In this document: piece by piece, positions 35,674 to 45,460 of the stretch | Layout of the letters: every line of letters starts with the position of its first letter | Position numbering within the stretch: the stretch's first letter is position 1 | DNA from: Peptococcaceae bacterium | Lineage (GTDB): Bacteria > Bacillota > Peptococcia > Peptococcales > Peptococcaceae | Assembly: GCA_017547685.1 (NCBI GenBank) | Contig: JAFYPD010000043.1 | Coordinates: forward strand, 40,553-104,552 | Direction: 5' to 3' | Length of the DNA: 64,000 nucleotides | The notes under the pieces: generated by a model | Database searches by the model: none | What the model was told of the DNA's origin: nothing | The model's input: only the letters and a program-made list of their open reading frames with translations | Position numbers and translations under genes: made by a program

Positions 35674-37710
35674 ATGAACAAACTGACATCAAAAGTATTT
35701 GTCTGTGGTGTTGATGCCATGGACCCGAAACTGACAAGAAAGTACATTGACATGGGTTTGATGCCGAATGCAAAAAAAATGCTGGAAAAAGGCGCTGCTC
35801 GTGAAGACCTGGTAATGTTAGGCTGCATGCCGACTGTTACCCCGCCGCAGTGGACAACCATGGCTACCGGCTGTACACCGCAGGTGCATGGGATTACTTC
35901 CTTCTATCGCTTAGGCGGCGATCTGGACATGATTAACATGAACCTGGACTCTCGTTTATGTAAAGCAGAACAGGTATGGAATGTAACAGCAGAGGCTGGT
36001 TTAAAAACCCTGGTATGGCACTGGCCGGGTTCCGCATGGCCTCCATCTTCTGACAGCCCGAATCTGACTGTTGTAGACGGCAGCTCTCCGGGCAGCGTTA
36101 ATATGAGTACTGCTCAGGTTGACGGGGAGTATCTGTTTATCGCCAGTGTTGACAATGAACGTGTAGCGTTCCGTTCCGGCGAAGCAAACGGCAGTAAGGT
36201 TCCTTGCGTCATCACTGGTCTGGATGAACAGGCAGATGATGTCAGCAAAGGGTCTGCCTGGGGCGCAAAATACGATCCGGAAGCAGTAGCAAAAAGCCCG
36301 GGGTTCAAACAGTATATTATTGATCCGCATGTAAATGGTCAGGGTGGTTATATTGATTTCCCAATCGACGTTGCTTATTCTCCGATCAAAGATGCAGATG
36401 ATAAATGGGCAGAAGCGCCGGCTGGTGCAAAGGAATTTACTATGGTATTATCCGGTGGTTTAATCCGTCGTCCATCGTTAATTCTGCAGAACGAAGAAGG
36501 GAAATATGACCGCGTTGCTATTTACAAAAATAAAAAATCGGTAGAACCGTTAGTTGTAATTCACAACGGCGAATATGTGCGTGATTATCTGGACGATGCC
36601 ATCAAACGTGATGTTCCAGTAGCAGCAAACCGCGATATGCGTGTGCTGGAATTAAGAGAAGACGGAAGCTTCGTAAAAATGTGGATTTCTGCATCTATGG
36701 AAATCAGCATGAATATGATGTGGCATCCAACAGAATTATATCAGGAAATCTTAGATAACATCGGGTTCCCGCCACCAACTTCTACTCTGGGCGGCGGTAA
36801 CAAAGAACTGCTGTTAAACTGCACCAATGCGTGCTGGGAGCATACGTTAGACTGGCAGAGTGCCTGCCTGCTGTACATGATGGAACAGAAAGGGATGGAG
36901 GTTGTATTCTCCCACTTCCATGCACCAGACCTGCAGAAACACATGTTTATCCGGTTTATGGAAAAAGGTCACCAGGAAACAACACCTGCTGATTATGAGG
37001 AAGTTATGCAGGCGGTATACACTCAGGTTGACCGCTATCTGGGCAAATTTGTACATCTTCTGGATGAAGGCTGGACCATCATGGTTGTATCTGACCATGC
37101 CCAGGTATGCCCGACCCACGGGATTCGCGGCTTAGGCGATATGGGCATGAACTGTCAGCTGATGGAAGAATTGGGCTTCCTCAAACTGAAAACAGATGAA
37201 AACGGCAATAAACTGAAAGAAGTTGACTGGGAACATACCAAAGCGGTTGCCAACCGCGAAATGCATATTTATCTGAACCTGAAAGGCAGAACCGACCACG
37301 GTATCGTAGACCCGGAAGATCAGTATCAGCTGGAAGAAGAAATTATGACTGCACTGTATGGTCATAAAGACCCGGTTACCGGTCAGAGAATTATCGCGTT
37401 TGCATTACGTCGGAAAGATGCGGTACTGATTGGTCTGGGCGGCGAATATCCAGATTGCGGTGATATTATTTACTGTATGGCAGAAGGCTATGAACATGAC
37501 CATGATGATAGTCTGCCAACCTCTCTGGGAGAATGCGATACCTCGGTATCCCCAATCTTCTTTGCTTCCGGTGCTGGTCTGAAACAGGGCACTTATACGG
37601 AACGTATGATTCGTCAGACAGACGTCGCTCCAACAATTGCAACTATGCTGGGCGTAAGAATGCCTGCACAGTGTGAAGGGGCTCCAATCTATCAGATTCT
37701 GGCTGAATAG
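35674..37710 (+). CDS. cytosolic alkaline-phosphatase-superfamily phosphodiesterase, paralog B
   Basis: A 678-residue paralog of the enzyme at 31221-33284, with the same motifs: VCGVDAMDPKL, MPTVTPPQWTTMATG (Thr nucleophile), HAPDLQKHMF and VVSDHAQVCPTHG. Long stretches are identical, including WHWPGSAWPPSSDSPNL and NREMHIYLNLKGR. I use the ATG at 35674, 14 bases after AGGAGGG, because it aligns with paralog A; the frame is open to 35593. No signal peptide is seen. It is monocistronic, with its own terminator. Confidence 0.8.
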   Translation: MNKLTSKVFVCGVDAMDPKLTRKYIDMGLMPNAKKMLEKGAAREDLVMLGCMPTVTPPQWTTMATGCTPQVHGITSFYRLGGDLDMINMNLDSRLCKAEQVWNVTAEAGLKTLVWHWPGSAWPPSSDSPNLTVVDGSSPGSVNMSTAQVDGEYLFIASVDNERVAFRSGEANGSKVPCVITGLDEQADDVSKGSAWGAKYDPEAVAKSPGFKQYIIDPHVNGQGGYIDFPIDVAYSPIKDADDKWAEAPAGAKEFTMVLSGGLIRRPSLILQNEEGKYDRVAIYKNKKSVEPLVVIHNGEYVRDYLDDAIKRDVPVAANRDMRVLELREDGSFVKMWISASMEISMNMMWHPTELYQEILDNIGFPPPTSTLGGGNKELLLNCTNACWEHTLDWQSACLLYMMEQKGMEVVFSHFHAPDLQKHMFIRFMEKGHQETTPADYEEVMQAVYTQVDRYLGKFVHLLDEGWTIMVVSDHAQVCPTHGIRGLGDMGMNCQLMEELGFLKLKTDENGNKLKEVDWEHTKAVANREMHIYLNLKGRTDHGIVDPEDQYQLEEEIMTALYGHKDPVTGQRIIAFALRRKDAVLIGLGGEYPDCGDIIYCMAEGYEHDHDDSLPTSLGECDTSVSPIFFASGAGLKQGTYTERMIRQTDVAPTIATMLGVRMPAQCEGAPIYQILAE

Positions 37711-37729
37711 AATAATACAGCAATCAGAT

Positions 37730-37764
37730 AAGGTGTCTGCCGGTTTGCAGGCACCTTGTTTTTT
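37730..37764 (+). terminator. intrinsic terminator after phosphodiesterase B
   Basis: Stem AAGGTGTCTGC / GCAGGCACCTT with a 6-base loop, then GTTTTTTG. Confidence 0.85.
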
Positions 37765-37804
37765 GTAAAATGAAAACAGTTACAGATGGATACGGGGTGT
37801 TAGA

Positions 37805-38815
37805 ATGAGCGCTTGTCAATCTGAACATGTTCCAGTGAATGAACTGGCAGTCATGCGCGATGTGCAGGTGGCACAGGAAATCAGAAGCATGGCTGCTTTG
37901 GGTGTATTCCCTAAGGGAATTGTTGTGTATGGGCTGGTCTATTATCGGGATGGACAAAGACAGTATATGATTAGTTCCGACCCGGCAAATCTGATTTCAT
38001 TTCTGAACGATGTAGAAAATCGAAAATTATTTCCGACCCCGATGGAGAGTTATTCAGAACGACTGATTATTCCAGAAGGGTATGAAGCGGATATTATAAA
38101 TAAAATCAAGCTGAAACTGGCGAAAAAACTGCAGAATATGTATCCTGCTCCGGTATTTGCGATGCTGGAGCAAATGCATAATAAAGTACCGAATGATAGT
38201 ATGGCCGAACCGCTGCTTCAGTATCGAAAAGAACTGGAAAGCGTTTTTCAGGCCGACAAAATTCAGGCATTCCGGGATTTCTGCACCAGAGCCTATTTGC
38301 GAAAAAATATTTCGGAGCTTGTCTATCAGCAGTTGATTGGCTGGTGTAAGAAACGGCTGGCACAGCTGGAGGGTTATGTAGCACCGGCTGGCAGCAAAGA
38401 GAAAAAGTTCTACGGTCTGGCGGTTTTACAAAATCATGCGGTCAGTCAATGTGTCATTAATGCAAACCTGAACTGTATTTACCAGGAAAAATATAAGCTG
38501 GAACAGCAGGGTATGCTGACAACGGATTGGCATCAGAAAACGTTTACCGTAGAAAGACAGGAAAGCTTAAGAGAGATTAATCAGCAGATGACCCGTTTTC
38601 TGAACATAATTTATGACCGGGATATGATTGCTCTGATAGAACAGATGGAGCAACTGCCTGGTGTGATTACAGCAGAAGAAATGGAGAATGTGATAACGCA
38701 ATTACGTGTTTATGGCAAAAAAGCAGAGGCGTTAGGGATGTTTTATGGACAGCTGTGGGGCGCAATTGCCAGAGAAAAGAGGGGGAGCGGCAATGACGAT
38801 GCAGTATCAGAATGA
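37805..38815 (+). CDS. hypothetical protein, first gene of the transporter operon
   Basis: A 336-residue soluble protein that I do not recognise. It is rich in charged and aromatic residues and largely helical by pattern, with no signal peptide, membrane span or known catalytic motif. The ATG follows GGGGTG. Its end overlaps the next gene by 23 bases, and that gene overlaps the ABC ATPase by four, so the three are one translation-coupled operon, possibly continuing to the SLC13 transporter. Confidence 0.65.
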   Translation: MSACQSEHVPVNELAVMRDVQVAQEIRSMAALGVFPKGIVVYGLVYYRDGQRQYMISSDPANLISFLNDVENRKLFPTPMESYSERLIIPEGYEADIINKIKLKLAKKLQNMYPAPVFAMLEQMHNKVPNDSMAEPLLQYRKELESVFQADKIQAFRDFCTRAYLRKNISELVYQQLIGWCKKRLAQLEGYVAPAGSKEKKFYGLAVLQNHAVSQCVINANLNCIYQEKYKLEQQGMLTTDWHQKTFTVERQESLREINQQMTRFLNIIYDRDMIALIEQMEQLPGVITAEEMENVITQLRVYGKKAEALGMFYGQLWGAIAREKRGSGNDDAVSE

Positions 38816-39233
38816 AAAACGACTGGAAATGCTGAAAAAAAGAGTACAGAGATGTGTGTGCAAGTCCTGCGGCGGTTCGCTCAGTCTCCGGCAAATTGAT
38901 TACAATGAATTTGAAGATGCTCGTATTGAGATTTTCTGCGATCAGTGTGACCGCATTGAATTTGGTATTGAACCGGAAATTTACACCAGTGCACAATACT
39001 ATGTAGACGAGTTCCATATCAATTTTTATCCTGATATGGGGAATAATCAGGTAACCAGAAAAATGACCATTGCAAGTATTTCTGATATTATGAGCTGGGC
39101 TCTGCAGAATATGGGCTATCTGACAAAAGAAGGATTTACCGTGGCTCCGAATATGGCAGGAAAAATTCTGGGAGAGTGTATTGTGCTGCATGACCAGACA
39201 ATAGACGAACTGGAAAAGGAGTTGGAGCCATGA
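38793..39233 (+). CDS. hypothetical zinc-ribbon protein
   Basis: A 146-residue protein. Two cysteine pairs, CVCKSCGG near residue 21 and FCDQCD near 49, form a probable zinc ribbon; the rest has no recognised domain. I chose the ATG at 38793, which follows a GAGGGGGAG SD. Its stop overlaps the start of the ABC ATPase (ATGA), so the products may act together. Confidence 0.65.
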   Translation: MTMQYQNEKRLEMLKKRVQRCVCKSCGGSLSLRQIDYNEFEDARIEIFCDQCDRIEFGIEPEIYTSAQYYVDEFHINFYPDMGNNQVTRKMTIASISDIMSWALQNMGYLTKEGFTVAPNMAGKILGECIVLHDQTIDELEKELEP

Positions 39234-40051
39234 CAATCCAGGAATCATATATAATTGAAGCAAATAATCTGGGCTTTCAGGTCGGACAGCAGAAACTGCT
39301 GAGCGGAATTCACCTGCATATCAGAAAGGGAGAACACTGGCTGGTTTATGGGATGAATGGCTGTGGCAAAACGACTTTGTTAAGTATTCTGGCAGGCTTT
39401 CGGCAGCAGACCCAGGGAGAACTGCGTGTATTCGGCAAGCCTTTTCGCAATGAAAATGTGCTGCAGAATCGAAAACGGATTGGCTGGGTGAGCAGTTCCT
39501 TTTTTGATGCACGGTATCATCATGAGCGGGTGAAAGATATTGTGCTGTCCGGGAAATTCGGAACCTATGGAATTGACTGGGATGTAACAGACGAGGATCA
39601 GAACAGAGCGTCAGCCTTATTGACGGCTTTAGGACTGGAAGAGAAGCAGCATCTGAGTTATGACAGATTGTCAAAGGGGCAGCGGCAGAATGTGCTGATT
39701 GCCCGGGCATTTATGAGTAAACCGGAAATCCTGCTTCTGGATGAGCCTTGTTCCGGGTTAGATGTGCTGGCCAAAGCGCGATTTATGGAATTGCTGCAGA
39801 AATTGATGCAGCAGAAAGAACTGACTGTATTGTTTGTTAGTCACGAAGTAAACGATGTAAAACATTTATTCCCCAATACTGTGATGCTGCGGAATGGACG
39901 TCTGTTTGCACAGGGAAAAACAGAGGAATTATTTCAAGCAGAAAAATTGTCTGGTTTTTTTCAACAGAAAGTACAGATTGAACGCGTAACAGAAACACGG
40001 ATTGCGCCGGCAGATGAGCAAAGAAAGCTGGGTCTGGCATTGTTCGTGTAA
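39230..40051 (+). CDS. orphan ABC-type ATPase (YlmA/ModF-like)
   Basis: A 273-residue single ABC nucleotide-binding domain: Walker A GMNGCGKTTLL near residue 40, signature LSKGQRQNVLIA, Walker B ILLLDEPCSGLD and switch HEVND. The RIGWVSSSFF stretch matches the YlmA-like group. No permease or binding protein is encoded nearby, so it may be a soluble ATPase rather than an importer. Coupled by overlap to the zinc-ribbon gene, it precedes an SLC13-type carrier by 91 bases. Confidence 0.82.
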   Translation: MTIQESYIIEANNLGFQVGQQKLLSGIHLHIRKGEHWLVYGMNGCGKTTLLSILAGFRQQTQGELRVFGKPFRNENVLQNRKRIGWVSSSFFDARYHHERVKDIVLSGKFGTYGIDWDVTDEDQNRASALLTALGLEEKQHLSYDRLSKGQRQNVLIARAFMSKPEILLLDEPCSGLDVLAKARFMELLQKLMQQKELTVLFVSHEVNDVKHLFPNTVMLRNGRLFAQGKTEELFQAEKLSGFFQQKVQIERVTETRIAPADEQRKLGLALFV

Positions 40052-40142
40052 AAATATCCAATAGGTATTTCAGAAAGATAGCTTTATTTTGAAGCAAGAA
40101 TTCGATTATTGAAAAATGTTAAAAGAAATAGGAGTGTTTATT

Positions 40143-41591
40143 ATGAGTGATAATGTAACAGCTACAAAAAAATTTGATAAGAAATACATTCACTATGCAG
40201 TCACTGCCATTATCATATTCGGCAGTCAGTTTATGCCGCAGATTGGGCCTGTTACCCCGCTGGGGTTTTCGATTCTGGGGGCTTTTGTTGGTACTGTTTA
40301 TGGCTGGACTTTTTTAGATATGATTTGGCCAAGCATTATTGGTCTGCTGGGTTTAGGCAGTGCATTGGGGATGTCAACGGTATTAGCAGCCAGCTTTGGT
40401 AACCCGGTTATTCCAATGATTATTCTGACCTTTGCTGCGTTAACTATTTTAACAGAAACAAAACTGACAGACGTAGTAGTTGGTTTATTTGTAAATAACC
40501 GTTTTGCGAAAGGCCGTCCATGGGTATTTGTATTCAGCTTTTTGTTATGCGGCTGGTTTTGCGCACAGATTAATGTATTTGTAGCGATTATTTTATTATC
40601 AGGAATTTTACTGGACTTGTGTAAAAAAGTCGGGATTAAACCTTATACGCCGTTCCCGGCTGTTATGCTGTTAGGCCTGGCTCTAAGTATTCAGATGGGA
40701 CAGGTTATGATTCCATTCAGAAGCAGTGCTCTGACATTAGTTGGCGCATTCAGTGCTATGACAGGCGGTCAAATGCCGAACTTCGGTCAGTACATGTTGT
40801 TCACTATTCCAATGAGTGTTTTAATGTTATTGATTTTCACACTGGTTAGCCGGTTTATTTTCCGTGTAGATGTTTCTCCTTTAAAAAATATGCCGGATGA
40901 TTTGTTTCCGCAAAGTAGTAAATTAACGAGAGATCAGAAACTGGCTTTAGGTTATCTGGTTTGCATGATTATCGTGCTGCTGAGCCCGAGTTTCCTGCCG
41001 AAAACATGGGCAATCACCGGTTTTCTAAACAAAATCACTATTTTTGGTCAGGCTGCTATTGTAATTTTAATTTTGATGCTGATTAAAAAAGAAGATGGTA
41101 CACCGTTCTTCAATTATAGTTATTGTGCTTCCAAAGGAATATCCTGGGAAGGGCTGTTTATGACTGCGTTCATTCTGCCGATTGCGACATTTATGACAGG
41201 TGAAGGTACTGGTATTGGTCAGGCTTTAGGCATGTTTTTCGCGCCAATGACTCAGTTTTCTCCGCTGATTTTTATTGTGGCTGTTATGTTATTTGCTTCC
41301 ATTATTACAAACTTTGCAAATAATGTTGTATTAGCGTGCATCATTCTGCCGGTGGTTGTGCAGTTTTCCGGACAGGTAGGCTTGCCAATGGTAGGGGTAT
41401 CCATTCTATTGTTTGTGCTGACTCAGTTTGCGCTGTTTACACCAGGTGCTTCTCCAATTGTCGGGATGGCGTTCTCGAAAAACGACTGGGTAGAAACAAC
41501 TATGATGATGAAATATGGTCTGGCTATTGTATTAATTTTAGCGCCTTTGTTTTTACTGATTGGGATTCCATACATGTTTCTGATTTTCTAG
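40143..41591 (+). CDS. SLC13/DASS-type anion transporter
   Basis: A 482-residue carrier with about 11-12 hydrophobic helices. Family features include an internal repeat and the helical-hairpin motifs around SIITNFANNVVLACIILPV and the GASPIVGMAF segment near the C-terminus, analogous to SNT-type motifs in DASS carriers of sulfate, citrate and C4-dicarboxylates. The exact anion cannot be read off. I use the ATG at 40143 after AGGAGTG. Its position after the phosphodiesterase locus suggests an organic or inorganic anion handled by those enzymes. Confidence 0.78.
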   Translation: MSDNVTATKKFDKKYIHYAVTAIIIFGSQFMPQIGPVTPLGFSILGAFVGTVYGWTFLDMIWPSIIGLLGLGSALGMSTVLAASFGNPVIPMIILTFAALTILTETKLTDVVVGLFVNNRFAKGRPWVFVFSFLLCGWFCAQINVFVAIILLSGILLDLCKKVGIKPYTPFPAVMLLGLALSIQMGQVMIPFRSSALTLVGAFSAMTGGQMPNFGQYMLFTIPMSVLMLLIFTLVSRFIFRVDVSPLKNMPDDLFPQSSKLTRDQKLALGYLVCMIIVLLSPSFLPKTWAITGFLNKITIFGQAAIVILILMLIKKEDGTPFFNYSYCASKGISWEGLFMTAFILPIATFMTGEGTGIGQALGMFFAPMTQFSPLIFIVAVMLFASIITNFANNVVLACIILPVVVQFSGQVGLPMVGVSILLFVLTQFALFTPGASPIVGMAFSKNDWVETTMMMKYGLAIVLILAPLFLLIGIPYMFLIF

Positions 41592-41611
41592 AATATCTTT
41601 AAAATGTTGAG

Positions 41612-41656
41612 TAGCCTTCGGATTCAGAATTTTCTGTGGTCTGGAGGCTATTTTAT
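41612..41656 (+). terminator. intrinsic terminator after the SLC13 gene
   Basis: Imperfect stem TAGCCTTCGGA..CAGAA / TTCTG..TCTGGAGGCTA followed by TTTTAT. Confidence 0.75.
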
Positions 41657-41718
41657 ATTACAAAGTAAAACTATACAAAAATTTTATGTATGAATAGAAA
41701 TAATTTACAGGAAATCAT

Positions 41719-41747
41719 TTGAGTATATCCCTAAAGTTCGCTATAAT
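41719..41747 (+). promoter_or_regulatory. promoter of the radA operon
   Basis: TTGAGT (41719-41724), a 17-base spacer and TATAAT (41742-41747), 40 bases before the radA ATG. Confidence 0.78.
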
Positions 41748-41786
41748 ATGGTATTAACAACATTGACAGGAACTGGGGGAACGGCG

Positions 41787-43151
41787 ATGGCAAAGGGGAA
41801 AGAAAAGAGTGTTTTTTTCTGTCAGGAGTGCGGATATGAGAGTGCAAAATGGCTTGGAAAATGTCCGGGCTGCGGACAGTGGAACACTTTTGTGGAAGAA
41901 ACTGTTTCCAAACAGAAAGCAGAGGCGGCTCGGCTGATGCCATCCAGTGAACCTGTATTATTGCATGAAATTTGCTACGATGACATGCTTCGCATTGATA
42001 CCGGCATTCATGAACTGAATCGTGTGCTGGGCGGCGGTATGGTGCCGGGCGCACTGATGCTGCTGGCTGGCGACCCGGGGATCGGAAAATCAACGCTGAC
42101 CATGCAGCTGGCAGGAACCATTCACCTGGATGCGCCTGTTCTGTATGTGTCCGGTGAAGAGTCTCGCCAGCAGCTGAAAATGCGGGCGCAGCGGCTGGAT
42201 GTCAAAAACGATAAGCTGCTGATTCTGACAGAGAATAATCTGGATATGATTGAAAAGCATATCCGGAAACTGCAGCCGAAGCTGGTGATTCTGGATTCTA
42301 TTCAGACGGTGTTTCTGCCGGAGATTACCTCGGCGCCGGGCAGTGTCAGCCAGCTGCGGGAGTGTACCGGGCGGATTCTGCAGTGGGCAAAAGGGCTGGA
42401 GATTTCCATCATTGTGGTGGGCCATGTGACCAAAGACGGTTCGGTAGCCGGGCCGCGGGTACTGGAACATATGGTGGATACCGTGCTGTTTTTTGAAGGC
42501 GAGCGGCACAATCAGTTCCGCATTCTGCGGGCACTGAAAAACCGGTTTGGTTCCACCAACGAAATCGGTGTATTCGAAATGCAGGAGAAAGGGCTGCTGG
42601 AAATCGGCAATCCTTCTGAACTGTTTTTATCGGAACGGCCGCAGGATGCAATTGGTTCTGTGGTAGTGCCATGTATGGAGGGCAGCCGGCCTGTGCTGGT
42701 GGAACTGCAGGCGCTGGTGGCATCCAGCCCCTATGGGCAGCCGCGCCGCATGACCAACGGCGCAGACTACAATCGTACAGCTATGCTGCTGGCAGTACTG
42801 GAAAAGAAAATGCGTTTGCCGCTGGGCAATCAGGATATTTTTCTGAATGTGGTGGGCGGTCTGAAAATTGATGAACCGGCCATCGATTTGGGCATTGTGG
42901 TGGCGCTGGTGTCCAGTATGCAGAACCGGCCAATCATGAACCATGTGGTTATTTTAGGGGAAGTGGGGCTGACTGGCGAAGTCCGCACCATCAACTTTTT
43001 AGAAAAACGATTGATTGAGGCGGAAAAAATGGGTTTTCGCACAGCAGTAGTGCCGCAGGGAAATTTGAAACGGAATCAGCAGTATCCGTTAGAGGTGCAC
43101 GGTGTCAGCCATGTGTCGGAAGCGTTACGTGTGATATTGGGAGGTGCGTAA
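41787..43151 (+). CDS. radA: DNA repair protein RadA (Sms)
   Basis: A 454-residue RecA-like branch-migration protein. The N-terminal four-cysteine zinc finger reads CQECG and CPGCG, Walker A is GDPGIGKST near residue 97, and the RadA-specific KNRFGSTNEIGVF motif is near 254. A Lon-like C-terminal domain follows. I use the ATG at 41787 behind GGGGGAA. disA starts one base after its stop. clpC, often upstream of radA in related genomes, is not here. Confidence 0.95.
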   Translation: MAKGKEKSVFFCQECGYESAKWLGKCPGCGQWNTFVEETVSKQKAEAARLMPSSEPVLLHEICYDDMLRIDTGIHELNRVLGGGMVPGALMLLAGDPGIGKSTLTMQLAGTIHLDAPVLYVSGEESRQQLKMRAQRLDVKNDKLLILTENNLDMIEKHIRKLQPKLVILDSIQTVFLPEITSAPGSVSQLRECTGRILQWAKGLEISIIVVGHVTKDGSVAGPRVLEHMVDTVLFFEGERHNQFRILRALKNRFGSTNEIGVFEMQEKGLLEIGNPSELFLSERPQDAIGSVVVPCMEGSRPVLVELQALVASSPYGQPRRMTNGADYNRTAMLLAVLEKKMRLPLGNQDIFLNVVGGLKIDEPAIDLGIVVALVSSMQNRPIMNHVVILGEVGLTGEVRTINFLEKRLIEAEKMGFRTAVVPQGNLKRNQQYPLEVHGVSHVSEALRVILGGA

Positions 43152-44231
43152 ATGGAACGCATTGCAGGAAAGAAAAGTGAGTTACTCAGTTTATTAAAAA
43201 TAACAGCCCCTGGTACTCCTTTGCGCGAAGGTCTGGACAATGTACTGCGCGCGAAAACAGGCGGCCTGATTGTATTAACCGATGACCCGGCCATCAATGA
43301 TATGGTTACCGGCGGGTTTATTATCGACAGCCCGTATTCTCCGGCAAGCCTGTATGAACTGGCCAAGATGGATGGTGCTATTATTCTGAACAAAGATGCA
43401 ACCCGCATTCTGCGGGCCAACGCTCATTTGAATCCGGATCCGGGCATCCCGTCGTTTGAAACCGGGATTCGTCACCGTACTGCGGAAAAGGTTGCCCGCC
43501 AGATGGATGTGATGGTGGTTTGTATTTCGCAGCGACGTAATGTAATTACATTATTCAAAGGCGATATTAAATATTATCTGAAAGAAAGTGAAGTATTGCT
43601 GGATATGGCAAATCAGGCGGTACAGACACTGGATAAATACAAAACCGTTCTGGACAAGGCACTGAACAGTTTGAGCGTACTGGAATATGACGGTATGGTA
43701 TCTGTCAATGATGTGGCAAAAGTGCTGCAGCGTGCTGAAATGTTTGCCCGTGTGGAAGATGAACTGAGCAAATATATCAGTGAGCTGGGGACAGACGGAC
43801 GTCTGATTCAGATGCAGGTGGAAGAACTGATTTCCAACGTAGCCCGCGATGAGGAGCGTACCATCATGGACTATGAAAACTGGGGCGGTCAGAGAACCGT
43901 GAAAGAAGTAAGAGAACGGCTGCGCAATCTGAAATCGGAGGACTTACTGCATCTGGAGATTTTCGCTCGTGAACTTGGTTATGAAATCAACAAAGATCAG
44001 GATACGATTCTGGTAACGCGTGGTTATCGTCTGCTGAGCAAAATTCCGCGTCTGCCATTCGGTGTTATTCAGAATATGATTTATTATTTTGGTTCGTTCT
44101 CTGCAATTCAGCAAGCTTCTGTGGAAGAATTGGATGAGGTAGAAGGAATTGGGGAGACAAGGGCGAAAACAATTAAAGACGGGTTAAAACGCATGCGGGA
44201 TCAGATTTATTCTGAGTTCCACTGGATTTAA
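43152..44231 (+). CDS. disA: DNA integrity scanning diadenylate cyclase
   Basis: A 359-residue octameric enzyme that makes cyclic di-AMP and scans DNA for damage. The DAC domain shows the DGA motif (KMDGAIIL near residue 76) and the RHR motif (GIRHRTAEK near 108). A helical spine and a C-terminal helix-hairpin-helix domain (LDEVEGIGETRAKTI) for DNA binding complete it. The start ATG is one base after radA, and the two are clearly one operon. Confidence 0.95.
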   Translation: MERIAGKKSELLSLLKITAPGTPLREGLDNVLRAKTGGLIVLTDDPAINDMVTGGFIIDSPYSPASLYELAKMDGAIILNKDATRILRANAHLNPDPGIPSFETGIRHRTAEKVARQMDVMVVCISQRRNVITLFKGDIKYYLKESEVLLDMANQAVQTLDKYKTVLDKALNSLSVLEYDGMVSVNDVAKVLQRAEMFARVEDELSKYISELGTDGRLIQMQVEELISNVARDEERTIMDYENWGGQRTVKEVRERLRNLKSEDLLHLEIFARELGYEINKDQDTILVTRGYRLLSKIPRLPFGVIQNMIYYFGSFSAIQQASVEELDEVEGIGETRAKTIKDGLKRMRDQIYSEFHWI

Positions 44232-44251
44232 TCAGAAAATATTTGAAAGAG

Positions 44252-44278
44252 CTGACAAAAGGTTTAACTTTTTGTCAG
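44252..44278 (+). other. hairpin between disA and yacL
   Basis: CTGACAAAA pairs with TTTTGTCAG (44270-44278). No T-run follows; it may stabilise the end of the radA-disA transcript rather than terminate. Confidence 0.4.
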
Positions 44279-44329
44279 GAATTCTTAACATTTATTTTGT
44301 AGAATATGAATAAGACAGGAGGTGAGACT

Positions 44330-45445
44330 ATGAAAGACCGCGACTTAATTGTAAAACGAATTATACAATGCTTGTTCGCTTTGGCAGGGATTGCAGCAGG
44401 GGCTTATGTATCACCGCTTCTTGCAGTACCATTAACCATGCAGTTCGGCTGGTCGGCGCAGAGTATTCTGGGTGCGCAGATTGGGCTGGCCGCGGCTGGT
44501 GCATTGCTTGGCTGGCTGATTGCAACACCGGTTTTAAATAAAACGGTGGATCTGACAAAGTGGGCAGAAGGGAAATTACAGAAAATGTCTGCTCAGGATT
44601 TACTGAGTGGCGCCATTGGATTAATTATCGGACTTATAGTAGCATTTTTTATTGGCTCTGCTTTGTCCTTTATCCCGCTCATCGGGCCGCTGATGCCGGT
44701 ATTAACCTGTGTTATTTTCGGCTATCTGGGGATCAGTTTAGGGATTAGCAAACGGGAAAGCATTACAGCTTTCTTCTCAGGACTTGGCAAAGAAAACAAT
44801 AACCGATTTAGAAACAAGGGCAAGACGAGAGCAGCAGGGTATTGCAACATGCCTAAGGTTCTGGATACAAGCGTTATTATTGACGGCAGAATCGCAGATA
44901 TCTGCAAAACAGGGTTTGTAGAAGGCCCTATCATCATTCCTAACTTTGTACTGGAAGAATTACGGCACATCGCCGATTCCTCGGATGCTTTAAAGCGAGC
45001 AAAAGGCCGCAGAGGGCTGGACATGCTGAACGTGATTCGAAAAGAACTGGATATTGAAGTTGAGATCTCCAGTAAGGATTATGATGATATCGCAGAAGTG
45101 GACGACAAACTGGTACGCCTGGCGCAGGAATTATACGGCTGTGTGGTCACTAACGATTACAATCTGAATAAGGTGGCAACCTTGCAGGGCGTTGTTGTGT
45201 TAAACATCAATGAACTGGCAAATGCCATCAAACCGGTTGTACTGCCTGGCGAAAAAATGACTGTCACCGTTGTGAAAGACGGGAAGGAACATAACCAGGG
45301 GGTTGCTTATCTGGATGACGGCACGATGATTGTTGTAGAAAACGGTCGCCGCTTTATGGGCGAAACCATCGAAGTGGAAGTAACCAGTGTCATTCAGACC
45401 AACGCCGGCCGAATGATTTTCGGGAAACCGGTAGAACGATATTAA
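44330..45445 (+). CDS. yacL: membrane-anchored PIN/TRAM domain protein (YacL)
   Basis: A 371-residue protein: four hydrophobic helices within the first ~145 residues, a PIN nuclease domain (DTSVIIDGRIADI near 176 with further acidic residues in DDIAEVDDKLV), and a C-terminal TRAM domain. PIN domains cut RNA; the native role of YacL is not settled. The ATG at 44330 follows AGGAGGTGA. It sits in the normal slot between disA and ispD. Confidence 0.9.
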   Translation: MKDRDLIVKRIIQCLFALAGIAAGAYVSPLLAVPLTMQFGWSAQSILGAQIGLAAAGALLGWLIATPVLNKTVDLTKWAEGKLQKMSAQDLLSGAIGLIIGLIVAFFIGSALSFIPLIGPLMPVLTCVIFGYLGISLGISKRESITAFFSGLGKENNNRFRNKGKTRAAGYCNMPKVLDTSVIIDGRIADICKTGFVEGPIIIPNFVLEELRHIADSSDALKRAKGRRGLDMLNVIRKELDIEVEISSKDYDDIAEVDDKLVRLAQELYGCVVTNDYNLNKVATLQGVVVLNINELANAIKPVVLPGEKMTVTVVKDGKEHNQGVAYLDDGTMIVVENGRRFMGETIEVEVTSVIQTNAGRMIFGKPVERY

Positions 45446-45460
45446 TATATGGCACAAGGA

